NCBI GenBank assembly: GCA_947631905.1
Contig: CANRND010000007.1
Location: 1 to 64,000 of the forward strand
Source of the DNA: an uncultured Clostridia bacterium
GTDB lineage: Bacteria; Bacillota; Clostridia; Christensenellales; Borkfalkiaceae
Reading direction: 5' to 3'
Length of the DNA stretch: 64,000 bases
A program made the translations under genes and the position numbers. Under the pieces are notes generated by a model, which searched no databases, was not told the DNA's origin, and worked only from the letters and a program-made list of their open reading frames with translations. Positions 24,730 to 31,419 of the stretch are shown here, in pieces; within the stretch, counting starts at the first letter, position 1; each line of letters opens with the position of its first letter.

Positions 24730-26436
24730 ATGTCTTTCGCCGCCTTTTCCAAAGATTTTACCGCGAATATGTTCACAAGCGTGGAAAATCAGTTCATCAC
24801 AAAATATCTGCCGCAAGTGGACGGCGACGCCGTGCGCGTCTATCTGTACGGACTCTATCTCTGTTCCTTAAAGACGGATACGGACGCCGAAGCGCTTGCC
24901 GCGCTCTTGAAGATCCCCTATCCGAAGCTCCTTGAAATCTTTGATTTCTGGGAAGAATGCGATCTCGTGCATGTCCTTTCCCGCGCGCCGCTCATGGTGG
25001 AATATCTCCCCGTGAACGCCGCCGTGGGCAAGCCCAAGCCCCTGCGGCCCGAAAAGTACGCGGAATTTAACCGCGAGCTTCTGCGCAGGCTCTCCAAGAT
25101 CGGCAAAGACCTCAAACCATACGAGATCCGCCGCATTCTCGAATTTCTCGAAAACAACCCGATGGAACAGCAGGCGTTCTTGCTCGTTGCGGAGTACTGC
25201 ATCAAAAAGGACGGGGAAAAGGTCACGGCGAACCACATCCTCAACAAGGCGAAAAAACTTTGCGAAGCGCATAAATTTACATACGAACAGGTCCAGCTCG
25301 ACCTTGCCGACTACAACAAAAACGAAAAAACTTTGACGAAGATCTTCTCCCTGCTCGGCATCTACCGCAAGCCGCAGGAGGAGGACTATGAGTTCCTCGA
25401 AGAGCGGCTCGCCCGCGGCACGGAACCCGCCGCGGCTATCGCCTGCGCGGGAACGCTCAAAAAAGGCACGCTCGCAAGCCTCGGCATGCTTCTCGACGAG
25501 CTGGAAGAAAAGGGGCTTCACACCAAAGCCGAAGCGGAAGAATATCTTGCAAAGCGGCAGGAACGCACCGATCTCGTGTACAAAGTGGCGCGCAAGCTGG
25601 GGGTAAAAGTGCAAAATCCCCGCGCCTACATCGAAACTTACGCCGAAAAATGGACGGAACGGGGGTACGACGAAGAGAGCCTGCTTTTGCTTGCGGGACA
25701 GGCGTTCAAACTCGGCTACGGGTTCGAAGAATTTGATTCTCTGATCGACAGCCTCTACCGCGGCGGCGTGGTGGATGCGGCGGGCGTGAAAGAGTACTGC
25801 GCAGGACGGGAGCGCCAGATCAAACTCCTGCGGCAGGCGCGGTCGGTATGCGGCGCGGTGAAGATCAACGCAAGTTCCCTCGACATGGCGGCGGCATGGC
25901 TGAGCTGGAATTTTTCCGAAAGCATGATCCTCGAAGCTGCGAAGCGGAGCGCGGGGGCGGCGGCTCCCCTCTCGTACATGAACAAGCTCCTCTCGGAATG
26001 GAAGCGCACAGGCGTGTTCACGCCGTCGGAGATCCCCGAGCGGCCCGCGGCGGCCGTCAGGGAGCTGAAAAGCGAAGCCGCCGTTGCCGCAGACAGGCGG
26101 GCAGACAGGGAGCGCTACTATGCGGCTCTCCGACAAAAGGCCGTGGACGGCGCCGAAGCCGTGCGCGCGCGGGCAGAGCAAGACGGCGCTTTCAAAGCCG
26201 CCGACAGCGCCTGCAAAAAAGCGGAGATCGAACTTGCAAAGGCGGAGGTCTTCTCCCCCGATACCGTTCCGGGCATCCTCGCAAAACTCGAAGAAAACCA
26301 AAAAGCGCGGGCAAACGCGCTCGCGCGGCTCTCTCTTACCGAGGAAGATCTTCTTCCGAAATATCGTTGCGCCAAATGCTCGGACACGGGCTTTTTGCCC
26401 GACGGCAAGGCGTGCGATTGCTATCCGGATAGCTGA
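24730..26436 (+). CDS. DnaD domain protein with a C-terminal DnaC/DnaI-type zinc motif
   Basis: A 568-residue primosome-like protein. The N-terminal 110 residues resemble the DnaD-like winged helix (FTSVENQFITKYLPQVDGDAVRVYLYGLYL); two DnaD/DnaB2-type helical modules follow (about 190-270 and 275-345), with GYDEESLLLLAGQAF typical of the DnaD_2 motif. The last 30 residues, YRCAKCSDTGFLPDGKACDC, copy the zinc region found at the N terminus of DnaC/DnaI helicase loaders, but no ATPase follows. It may be a fused loader that lost its ATPase, or a natural architecture. ATG preceded by GAGGAAAGAAG. Confidence 0.85.
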   Translation: MSFAAFSKDFTANMFTSVENQFITKYLPQVDGDAVRVYLYGLYLCSLKTDTDAEALAALLKIPYPKLLEIFDFWEECDLVHVLSRAPLMVEYLPVNAAVGKPKPLRPEKYAEFNRELLRRLSKIGKDLKPYEIRRILEFLENNPMEQQAFLLVAEYCIKKDGEKVTANHILNKAKKLCEAHKFTYEQVQLDLADYNKNEKTLTKIFSLLGIYRKPQEEDYEFLEERLARGTEPAAAIACAGTLKKGTLASLGMLLDELEEKGLHTKAEAEEYLAKRQERTDLVYKVARKLGVKVQNPRAYIETYAEKWTERGYDEESLLLLAGQAFKLGYGFEEFDSLIDSLYRGGVVDAAGVKEYCAGRERQIKLLRQARSVCGAVKINASSLDMAAAWLSWNFSESMILEAAKRSAGAAAPLSYMNKLLSEWKRTGVFTPSEIPERPAAAVRELKSEAAVAADRRADRERYYAALRQKAVDGAEAVRARAEQDGAFKAADSACKKAEIELAKAEVFSPDTVPGILAKLEENQKARANALARLSLTEEDLLPKYRCAKCSDTGFLPDGKACDCYPDS

Positions 26437-26446
26437 AAAATAGGCC

Positions 26447-26491
26447 TATTATGTCACGCATAGTATTGTTATGTGTGACATAATACTATGC
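26447..26491. repeat. Overlapping AT-rich inverted repeats
   Basis: TATTATGTCACGCATA and TATGTGTGACATAATA (26447-26462 and 26470-26485, 15 of 16 paired) form one hairpin. GCATAGTATT (26458-26467) and AATACTATGC (26482-26491) form another that shares bases, so both cannot form together. Located after the DnaD-like gene; reading leftwards a TTTTT follows. Confidence 0.75.
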
Positions 26492-26499
26492 AAACGGGC

Positions 26500-26538
26500 A
26501 AAAAGCGGGAATTTTTTCGTGGAAAATCCCCGCTTTTT
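26500..26538. terminator. Bidirectional terminator between DnaD-like gene and ylmC
   Basis: AAAAAGCGGG pairs with CCCGCTTTTT through an A/T-rich inner stem. T-runs on both strands fit a shared terminator of the convergent genes. Confidence 0.75.
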
Positions 26539-26542
26539 CGGT

Positions 26543-26905
26543 TTATTCGTATTCTCCGTAATCGCGGCGGTCGGAGGGACCCCCGCGGTAGAAAGGCGGC
26601 GGATCGCGCGGCTCAGGGGGCGGCGGAGGCGGGTAATCCCCCCACTTCCCCTTTTTCTTATCCTGCTTGGCGGGTGCGGAGCGGATCTCCACGAGAACGA
26701 CGTCCACGCCGATCTTCGTGACGTTTTTCAGATCGATGAAGAGGTCCGCTTTCCCCCAGCGGAATCCCCTCCCGCCGGGCGCGACGATCCCCTGCACCTT
26801 TCCCTCGGGATAGCTGAACACCACGTCGCACACCTTTCCGAGGCGCTTGCCGTCGCAGAGATTGACGACTTCCTTTTGCTTCAATTCCAAAAAACTCGTT
26901 TCCAC
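26543..26905 (-). CDS. YlmC/YmxH family sporulation protein (PRC-barrel)
   Basis: A 120-residue protein whose first 80 residues form a PRC-barrel of YlmC/YmxH type (LELKQKEVVNLCDGKRLGKVCDVVF, then GRGFRWGKADLFIDLKNVTKIG). In Clostridia this gene usually accompanies sigG. The last 40 residues are proline-, arginine- and tyrosine-rich (PPPPPPEPRDPPP) and probably unstructured. Start is GTG at 26905. The box TAGAAT lies six bases before it, but no good -35 is visible. Confidence 0.85.
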   Translation of the reverse strand: METSFLELKQKEVVNLCDGKRLGKVCDVVFSYPEGKVQGIVAPGGRGFRWGKADLFIDLKNVTKIGVDVVLVEIRSAPAKQDKKKGKWGDYPPPPPPEPRDPPPFYRGGPSDRRDYGEYE

Positions 26906-27011
26906 GCTATCATTCTATGCGGCGAAGAAAAAAAAGTTTCTGCTATACGGCATAAAAGCGCGCAAGGTTGCGGATACTTTTAATCCGAGGGCTACATAAG
27001 GAGGAACGAAA

Positions 27012-27782
27012 ATGCTTCAAAAGGTGGTGATATGCGGCGTAGACACGTCGGGGCTTCCGAAACTTACGGCGGAAGAGAACGAGTCGCTCATGCGGGCGCT
27101 CAAAGCGGGCGATGAAAAGGCACGGGAAAAATTCATCATCGGCAACATGCGCCTCGTACTCTCCCTCGTGAAGCGGTTCTGGGCAAAGAACGCGGGCGCG
27201 GACGACGTGTTCCAGGCGGGCTGTGTGGGGCTTATCAAGGCGATCGATCACTTCGATCTCAAATTCAACGTCAAATTTTCGACATACGCCGTGCCGATGA
27301 TCTTAGGCGAGATCAAGCGGTACCTGCGCGACGGGAACTCCCTGCGCGTGAGCCGCTCCATCCGCGACACCGCCTACCGCATCCTCAAAGTGCGCGAGGG
27401 GCTGGAAGAGCGGGACGAGGAGGCGACCATCGAGCGCATCGCCGCCGAGATGCAGGTGCAGGAGCGCGAAGTGGTGTATGCGCTCGACGCGATCTCCGAT
27501 CCCGTGTCCATTTACGACCCCGTCTACAACAAGTCGGGCGACACTTTGGAGCTTTTGGACCAGCTTTGCGATGAGACCCAGAGCGACGAGATCTGGACGG
27601 AACGGGTCGCCCTGCGGGAGGCAATCGCACGCCTTTCGGAGCGGGAGCGGAAAATTTTGCAGCTTCGGTACTTCGAGGGAAAGACGCAGACGGAGATCTC
27701 GGCGGAGGTCGGCATCTCGCAGGCGCAGGTGTCCCGCCTCGAAAAGAACGCCATCGGGAGCATCCGCAAGGAAATCGGCTGA
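27012..27782 (+). CDS. sigG: RNA polymerase sporulation sigma factor SigG
   Basis: A 256-residue forespore sigma factor. The N-terminal VVICGVDTSGLP matches SigG (KVEICGVDTSKLP in Bacillus). Region 2 has NMRLVLSLVKRF, DDVFQAGCVGLIKAIDHFD and FSTYAVPMILGEIKRYLRD; region 3 RVSRSIRDTAYR; region 4 GKTQTEISAEVGISQAQVSRLEK. The ATG has AAGGAGGAACG. Upstream, GCATAA-N17-GATACT (about 26949-26978) could be a forespore sigma-F/G promoter, a weak match. A strong terminator follows. Confidence 0.96.
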   Translation: MLQKVVICGVDTSGLPKLTAEENESLMRALKAGDEKAREKFIIGNMRLVLSLVKRFWAKNAGADDVFQAGCVGLIKAIDHFDLKFNVKFSTYAVPMILGEIKRYLRDGNSLRVSRSIRDTAYRILKVREGLEERDEEATIERIAAEMQVQEREVVYALDAISDPVSIYDPVYNKSGDTLELLDQLCDETQSDEIWTERVALREAIARLSERERKILQLRYFEGKTQTEISAEVGISQAQVSRLEKNAIGSIRKEIG

Positions 27783-27794
27783 CCGCAGACAATA

Positions 27795-27840
27795 CGGCCG
27801 CCGCCGAGGCATTTTGCCTCGGCGGCGGCCGTTTTATTTT
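27795..27840 (+). terminator. Terminator of sigG
   Basis: A 16-bp perfect stem (CGGCCGCCGCCGAGGC and its complement) with a 5-base loop, followed by GTTTTATTTT. Confidence 0.93.
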
Positions 27841-27845
27841 CGCAT

Positions 27846-28031
27846 TTATTCTTTTACAAACAGTTTACAGCCCGCACGCAAGAATTCTTCGATCTTTTCT
27901 TTCAGCCGCTTTTCGCTCACATTCAGCCGCACGGAAAGACATTGCAGGCAGAGCGCCTCCCCGTCCGCCAAAAACTTCTTGCTCAGTCCCATTTCGTTGT
28001 AAGTGAGCGGCTTTCCGCAGACGCAATTCAT
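27846..28031 (-). CDS. Small zinc-finger-like protein, unknown
   Basis: A 61-residue protein with two cysteine pairs (NCVCGK at the start and LCLQCLS at about 31-35), suggesting one zinc site, followed by a predicted helix (VSEKRLKEKIEEFLRAG). The ATG at 28031 follows the alpha-galactosidase stop by seven bases with GGTGAAAG upstream, so it is co-expressed with it. I do not recognise a family. Confidence 0.65.
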   Translation of the reverse strand: MNCVCGKPLTYNEMGLSKKFLADGEALCLQCLSVRLNVSEKRLKEKIEEFLRAGCKLFVKE

Positions 28032-28038
28032 CTGTCTT

Positions 28039-29154
28039 TCACCGAAAGCCGCCACACGGCGCAGTTATGGGGGCAAGTTCCTTGCAGAGTACGCCGTTCA
28101 CCGCACGCACGGGCGCGTTCGTGTATGCCTCCACGCCGACGAGTGTCTTTCCGCTGAATTCGGGTACGCCGACGTCGTCCGCGGTGACCCAAAGATTCGC
28201 ACCGCCGTCCGAAAGGTTGAAAAACCCTACCGCAATGTCGCCGTTCGCCAAAAGCCGCACAAAAATCGTCCAGTCCTCGTTTTCCCAGTTACGGAACAAA
28301 TACGGGCGGTTGCCGCGTTCGTCTTTTGCGATCGAGAGAAGAACGGGGTCGGTCAGAATTGCTTTCGTCGTCTTGTCCATGTTCCGAACGTCGCAACCGA
28401 TCATGAGCGGAGAGGCAAGCATGCACCACGCCGCAAAATGCAGGCGGTATTCGTCATCCGTGCAACCCTGTAATCCCACGTGTCCCTTGCCGTGCATACC
28501 CACAATGAGCATGTCCATATCGTTGAAGCACCCCGCGCCGCCATAGGGCAGAATGGCGTATTGCTGCTTGATAATGCTCTTGACGGAATCCCACGTGTCC
28601 ACGATGTCCCCCGTCGAGCGCCAGATGTTTGCACCTGTGGTCCCGATCCACTCGTGGGTGTTGTCCGCCCCCCAGCTGCAACCGCTGAATAAAATATCTC
28701 TGCCGCAACCCGCAAGCGCCGCGCCCATACGGCGATACAGCGTCTTTCCGTCGAGCGAGAAAGGCTTGAAGCAGTAATCGTATTTGAGATAGTCCACTCC
28801 CCAAAGGGCAAAGGCGCGTGCATCGGAAAACTCGCGGTTGAGGCTCGCGGGATAGCAGGCGCAGGTCATGCCGCCGCAACAGGAATACATGCCGAATTTC
28901 AGCCCCATTTTATGAAGTTCGTCGGCAACATACTTCATTCCGTGGGGAAATTTTTCGGGATCGGGTACAAGCTCGCCCGCCTTGTTGCGCTCGCGGAGCG
29001 ACCAACAATCGTCTACGACGACATATTCATAGCCCGCCTCTTTCAGACCCGAAGAGACGAGCTTTTCTGCCGAGGAAAGTACGAGTTCCTCGTTGATCTT
29101 CTCGGCAAAGGTGTTCCAGCTATTCCAGCCCATGGGCGGAACGTTTTTGATCAT
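28039..29154 (-). CDS. Alpha-galactosidase, glycoside hydrolase family 27
   Basis: A 371-residue GH27 enzyme removing terminal alpha-galactosyl (or alpha-N-acetylgalactosaminyl) residues. Start PPMGWNSWNTF is the family hallmark; YEYVVVDDCW follows; nucleophile Asp in VDYLKYDYC (about 136); acid/base Asp in WRSTGDIVDTWDS; C-terminal beta-sandwich after SPLMIGCDVRNM. No signal peptide, so cytosolic. The ATG at 29154 has AGAAAGAGG and its own promoter. It sits between sigE and sigG, which are usually neighbours, so it was probably inserted into the sporulation cluster. Confidence 0.93.
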   Translation of the reverse strand: MIKNVPPMGWNSWNTFAEKINEELVLSSAEKLVSSGLKEAGYEYVVVDDCWSLRERNKAGELVPDPEKFPHGMKYVADELHKMGLKFGMYSCCGGMTCACYPASLNREFSDARAFALWGVDYLKYDYCFKPFSLDGKTLYRRMGAALAGCGRDILFSGCSWGADNTHEWIGTTGANIWRSTGDIVDTWDSVKSIIKQQYAILPYGGAGCFNDMDMLIVGMHGKGHVGLQGCTDDEYRLHFAAWCMLASPLMIGCDVRNMDKTTKAILTDPVLLSIAKDERGNRPYLFRNWENEDWTIFVRLLANGDIAVGFFNLSDGGANLWVTADDVGVPEFSGKTLVGVEAYTNAPVRAVNGVLCKELAPITAPCGGFR

Positions 29155-29176
29155 CCTCTTTCTCCGTTTTTTCTTT

Positions 29177-29205
29177 ATTATAACAGAGCGCGAAAAAAGA
29201 CGCAA
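29177..29205 (-). promoter_or_regulatory. Promoter of the alpha-galactosidase gene
   Basis: Minus strand TTGCGT (29200-29205), 17 bp, TATAAT (29177-29182), directly after the sigE stop. Confidence 0.8.
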
Positions 29206-29210
29206 GCAAT

Positions 29211-29921
29211 TCAAACCATCTTGGAAATCTCCCGCTTCAACCGCTCGATGATCTTTTTTTCAAGGCGGGAGATGTAGCTCTGCGAGATGCCGAGTTCGTC
29301 GGCTACGTCCTTTTGGGTCATCTCCTCCCTGCCGCCCAGCCCGAAGCGCATGTACATGATCCTGCGCTCCCGCTCGGGGAGCTTGCCGAGCGCCTCGGCG
29401 AGCAGTTCTTTCTCGACCCCGCTCTCCACGCCGCCGTACACAACGTCGCTGTCCGTGCCGAGTACGTCGGAAAGAAGCAGTTCGTTCCCCTCGAAATCGG
29501 TGTTGAGCGGCTCGTCGAAAGAGACCTCGCTTTTGAGCTTCACGGTGCGGCGGAGATACATCAGAATTTCGTTTTCGATGCAACGGGAAGCATAGGTTGC
29601 GAGCTTGATGTTCTTGTCCGTGCGGAAAGAATTGATCGCCTTGATCAGCCCGATGGTGCCGATGGAGATGAGATCGTCGGGGTCCACGCCCGTGTTTTCG
29701 AACTTGCGGGAAATGTAGACAACGAGCCGCAGATTGTGTTCGATGAGCTTTGCCTTGATCGCTTCCTGCTCCTCCCCCTCTTCGAGCTTTTTGAGCATTT
29801 CCGCCTCTTCCTCGGCGGAGAGCGGCAAGGGCAGCGCCTCGCTCCCGCAGAGGTAGTGAACGACGTTCTCGTTCCCCGTGATCTTTCTGATCCATTCTTT
29901 CAGCAACAACAAAAGTTTCAT
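29211..29921 (-). CDS. sigE: RNA polymerase sporulation sigma factor SigE precursor
   Basis: A 236-residue mother-cell sigma factor made as an inactive precursor. The pro-region ends around [12 protein letters not shown], matching the YYIGGSEALP cleavage region of Bacillus pro-SigE. Region 2: [37 protein letters not shown] and [16 protein letters not shown]; region 4: [24 protein letters not shown]. It overlaps spoIIGA by four bases (ATGA), coupling it to its activating protease. Confidence 0.97.
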   Translation of the reverse strand: MKLLLLLKEWIRKITGNENVVHYLCGSEALPLPLSAEEEAEMLKKLEEGEEQEAIKAKLIEHNLRLVVYISRKFENTGVDPDDLISIGTIGLIKAINSFRTDKNIKLATYASRCIENEILMYLRRTVKLKSEVSFDEPLNTDFEGNELLLSDVLGTDSDVVYGGVESGVEKELLAEALGKLPERERRIMYMRFGLGGREEMTQKDVADELGISQSYISRLEKKIIERLKREISKMV

Positions 29922-30703
29922 ATATTCTCCTCAAACGAAGTATGCAAGATGACGGAATATTCTTTGGACTCCACGTCCCCCACCGTAAAATACACTTTTT
30001 TGTTGACTTTCCCCCCGAGTTCGAGGCTGTCGCAGACGAACACGGGCGAAACCCTGCTTCCGTTCACGGTGGAAATGCGGAGCCTGCCCACGGGCGGCGA
30101 CCCCGAAAAGAGCGCCAGCGCGCCGAGCGCCGACACCACGCAGACGGGCTTTCCGCGGAAAGAGAGGCGGTTTCCGCTGTCCGCAAGTCCAGTCCAGCGC
30201 ACCGTGTGCCGCCCTACCGTCATGCGGCAGGGGAAAAGGTCTTTCATGCGCCGCCTGTGGCGGTAAAAGGCGCGCGAGGCTTTGGTGACGGCGATGAGCA
30301 AGATCCCGCCGCCTGCGAGGACGAGCGCGACGGGCGCGCCCTCCACGAGGTAGCCCTCCCCCTCCGCGTAGGAGACGCCGCAAAAAGAATATACGGCGAC
30401 GAGCATTCCGCCGAGGACGAAAGTGAGCGCAAAGAACGCGCAGGCGACGATGAGGCTTGTTTTCAGCCCTCCTTTGGCGGCGATGAGCGCGAGGATCGCC
30501 CCGCCCGCAAATTTGACGAGATAGACGAGCGGCGCGGGCAGGGAAAACAGAGGAAAGAGCAACGCCTCTCCCGCGCCCGCCGCGGCCGCCAAAATGAGGC
30601 GCAGAGGACGGACTTCCGCGCGCGCGCATTTGAGCGCGAGATAGAGCAACAGACCGTCGATCAAAAAGTTTTCGGCAAAAGCGATTTCGATGTAAACGGT
30701 CAT
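29918..30703 (-). CDS. spoIIGA: Sigma-E processing peptidase SpoIIGA
   Basis: A 261-residue membrane aspartic protease that cleaves pro-SigE after a forespore signal. About five membrane helices occupy residues 1-155; the soluble C-terminal domain carries the catalytic motif [19 protein letters not shown] (D-S-G, compare D-T-G in Bacillus). Start [20 protein letters not shown] is typical. Ribosome site AAAGGGGG. TATAAT lies upstream at 30726-30731 (minus), with no clear -35 box at 17 bp; a Spo0A box was not found. Confidence 0.94.
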   Translation of the reverse strand: MTVYIEIAFAENFLIDGLLLYLALKCARAEVRPLRLILAAAAGAGEALLFPLFSLPAPLVYLVKFAGGAILALIAAKGGLKTSLIVACAFFALTFVLGGMLVAVYSFCGVSYAEGEGYLVEGAPVALVLAGGGILLIAVTKASRAFYRHRRRMKDLFPCRMTVGRHTVRWTGLADSGNRLSFRGKPVCVVSALGALALFSGSPPVGRLRISTVNGSRVSPVFVCDSLELGGKVNKKVYFTVGDVESKEYSVILHTSFEENI

Positions 30704-30837
30704 ACCGCGCCCCCTTTGTGCAAGTATTATAACTTGATAGAAAAGGAGAAGAGTGGCTTTCTACGTCGCAGAGGCGCGAAATTTGGCTTGCCACTCCATG
30801 CAATTTTTTGCGCACGAAATCTACAAATTTACCGAAG

Positions 30838-30876
30838 TTATCCACAAATTGTCCACATTATTCCATGGTTTTCCAC
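30838..30876. promoter_or_regulatory. DnaA-box-like cluster
   Basis: A perfect TTATCCACA (30838-30846) is followed by TTGTCCACA (30850-30858), TATTCCATG and TTTTCCACT, all in one direction. It lies in the intergenic region between spoIIGA and tRNA-Arg. Confidence 0.55.
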
Positions 30877-30920
30877 TTTTCGGGGAAAAAATTGTGCAAA
30901 CGGGGCGTTTTTTCTCATAT

Positions 30921-30956
30921 AACACAAGAGTACGCCCGAAAGGCGTACTCTTGTGT

Positions 30957-30957
<1 letters not shown>
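30921..30957 (-). terminator. Hairpin at the tRNA-Arg 3' end
   Basis: A 16-bp perfect stem (AACACAAGAGTACGCC and its complement) with a 5-base loop starts on the last CCA base of the tRNA. No strong T-run follows on either strand. Confidence 0.65.
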
Positions 30958-31033
<76 letters not shown>

Positions 31034-31051
31034 AACTTACTCTGCTATATT

Positions 31052-31080
31052 ATTATAGCTGTTCCGATGCGGTTTGTCAA
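31052..31080 (-). promoter_or_regulatory. Sigma-A promoter of tRNA-Arg
   Basis: Minus strand TTGACA (31075-31080), 17 bp, TATAAT (31052-31057): perfect consensus. Confidence 0.9.
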
Positions 31081-31145
31081 TGATTTTTTGCGGGCAACCA
31101 AAATTCCACGCAAAAAATTTTTTGCGGAATTGAGGATGGCGATTT

Positions 31146-31168
31146 CCCCCCTCCCCTACCCCTCCCCC
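31146..31168 (-). repeat. G-quadruplex-capable element, copy 1
   Basis: Plus strand reads C6-T-C4-TA-C4-T-C5, so the minus strand has four G tracts of four or more with 1-2 base loops. The same 23 bases occur at 46971-46993. Confidence 0.85.
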
Positions 31169-31315
31169 AACAAGTTGGGGGAGGGCAAGATAAGGCAAGT
31201 TTTGAGGCTTGCCTCAACAAGTTGGGGGAGGGCAAGATAAGGCAAAATTGAGGCTTGCCCCAACAAGTTGGGGGAGGGCGAGATAAAAAAGCAAGGGCAA
31301 GATAAGGCAAAATTG
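31168..31315. repeat. Three ~47-bp tandem repeats
   Basis: Units start with CAACAAGTTGGGGGAGGG at 31168, 31215 and 31261 and share GATAAGGCAA and GAGGCTTGCC parts. The first two units are nearly identical; the third has an internal insertion. Confidence 0.88.
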
Positions 31316-31354
31316 AGGGAAAAGACCGCGGCGATTGCGGGGTTTTGATATACC

Positions 31355-31387
31355 AAAAAAGAGAAGCGTGGAGCGCTTCTCTTTTTT
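31355..31387 (-). terminator. Terminator of the giant LRR lipoprotein gene
   Basis: AAAAAAGAGAAGCG and CGCTTCTCTTTTTT form a 14-bp stem with a short loop; T-run on the minus strand. Confidence 0.88.
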
Positions 31388-31419
31388 GAGTTTTGTTTGG
31401 GAGATGTTCCCGTTTGGGA

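Larger units (their letters stand above)
31034..31419. other. Intergenic stretch between tRNA-Arg and the giant LRR gene
   Basis: Holds the tRNA promoter, a C-tract element able to form a G-quadruplex on the minus strand, three ~47-bp tandem repeats and the terminator of the LRR gene. No gene is seen. Confidence 0.7.

Noticed and set aside
26906..26950. Leaderless ylmC promoter (TAGAAT six bases before GTG)
   Set aside because: The spacing fits, but no sigma-A or sporulation -35 element is recognisable, so I did not count it with the four clear cases.
30838..30876. Chromosome origin (oriC)
   Set aside because: DnaA-like boxes are present, but there is no dnaA, dnaN or AT-rich unwinding region beside them.
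31168..31315. Possible CRISPR array
   Set aside because: The repeats are directly adjacent without unique spacers, and no cas gene is present.
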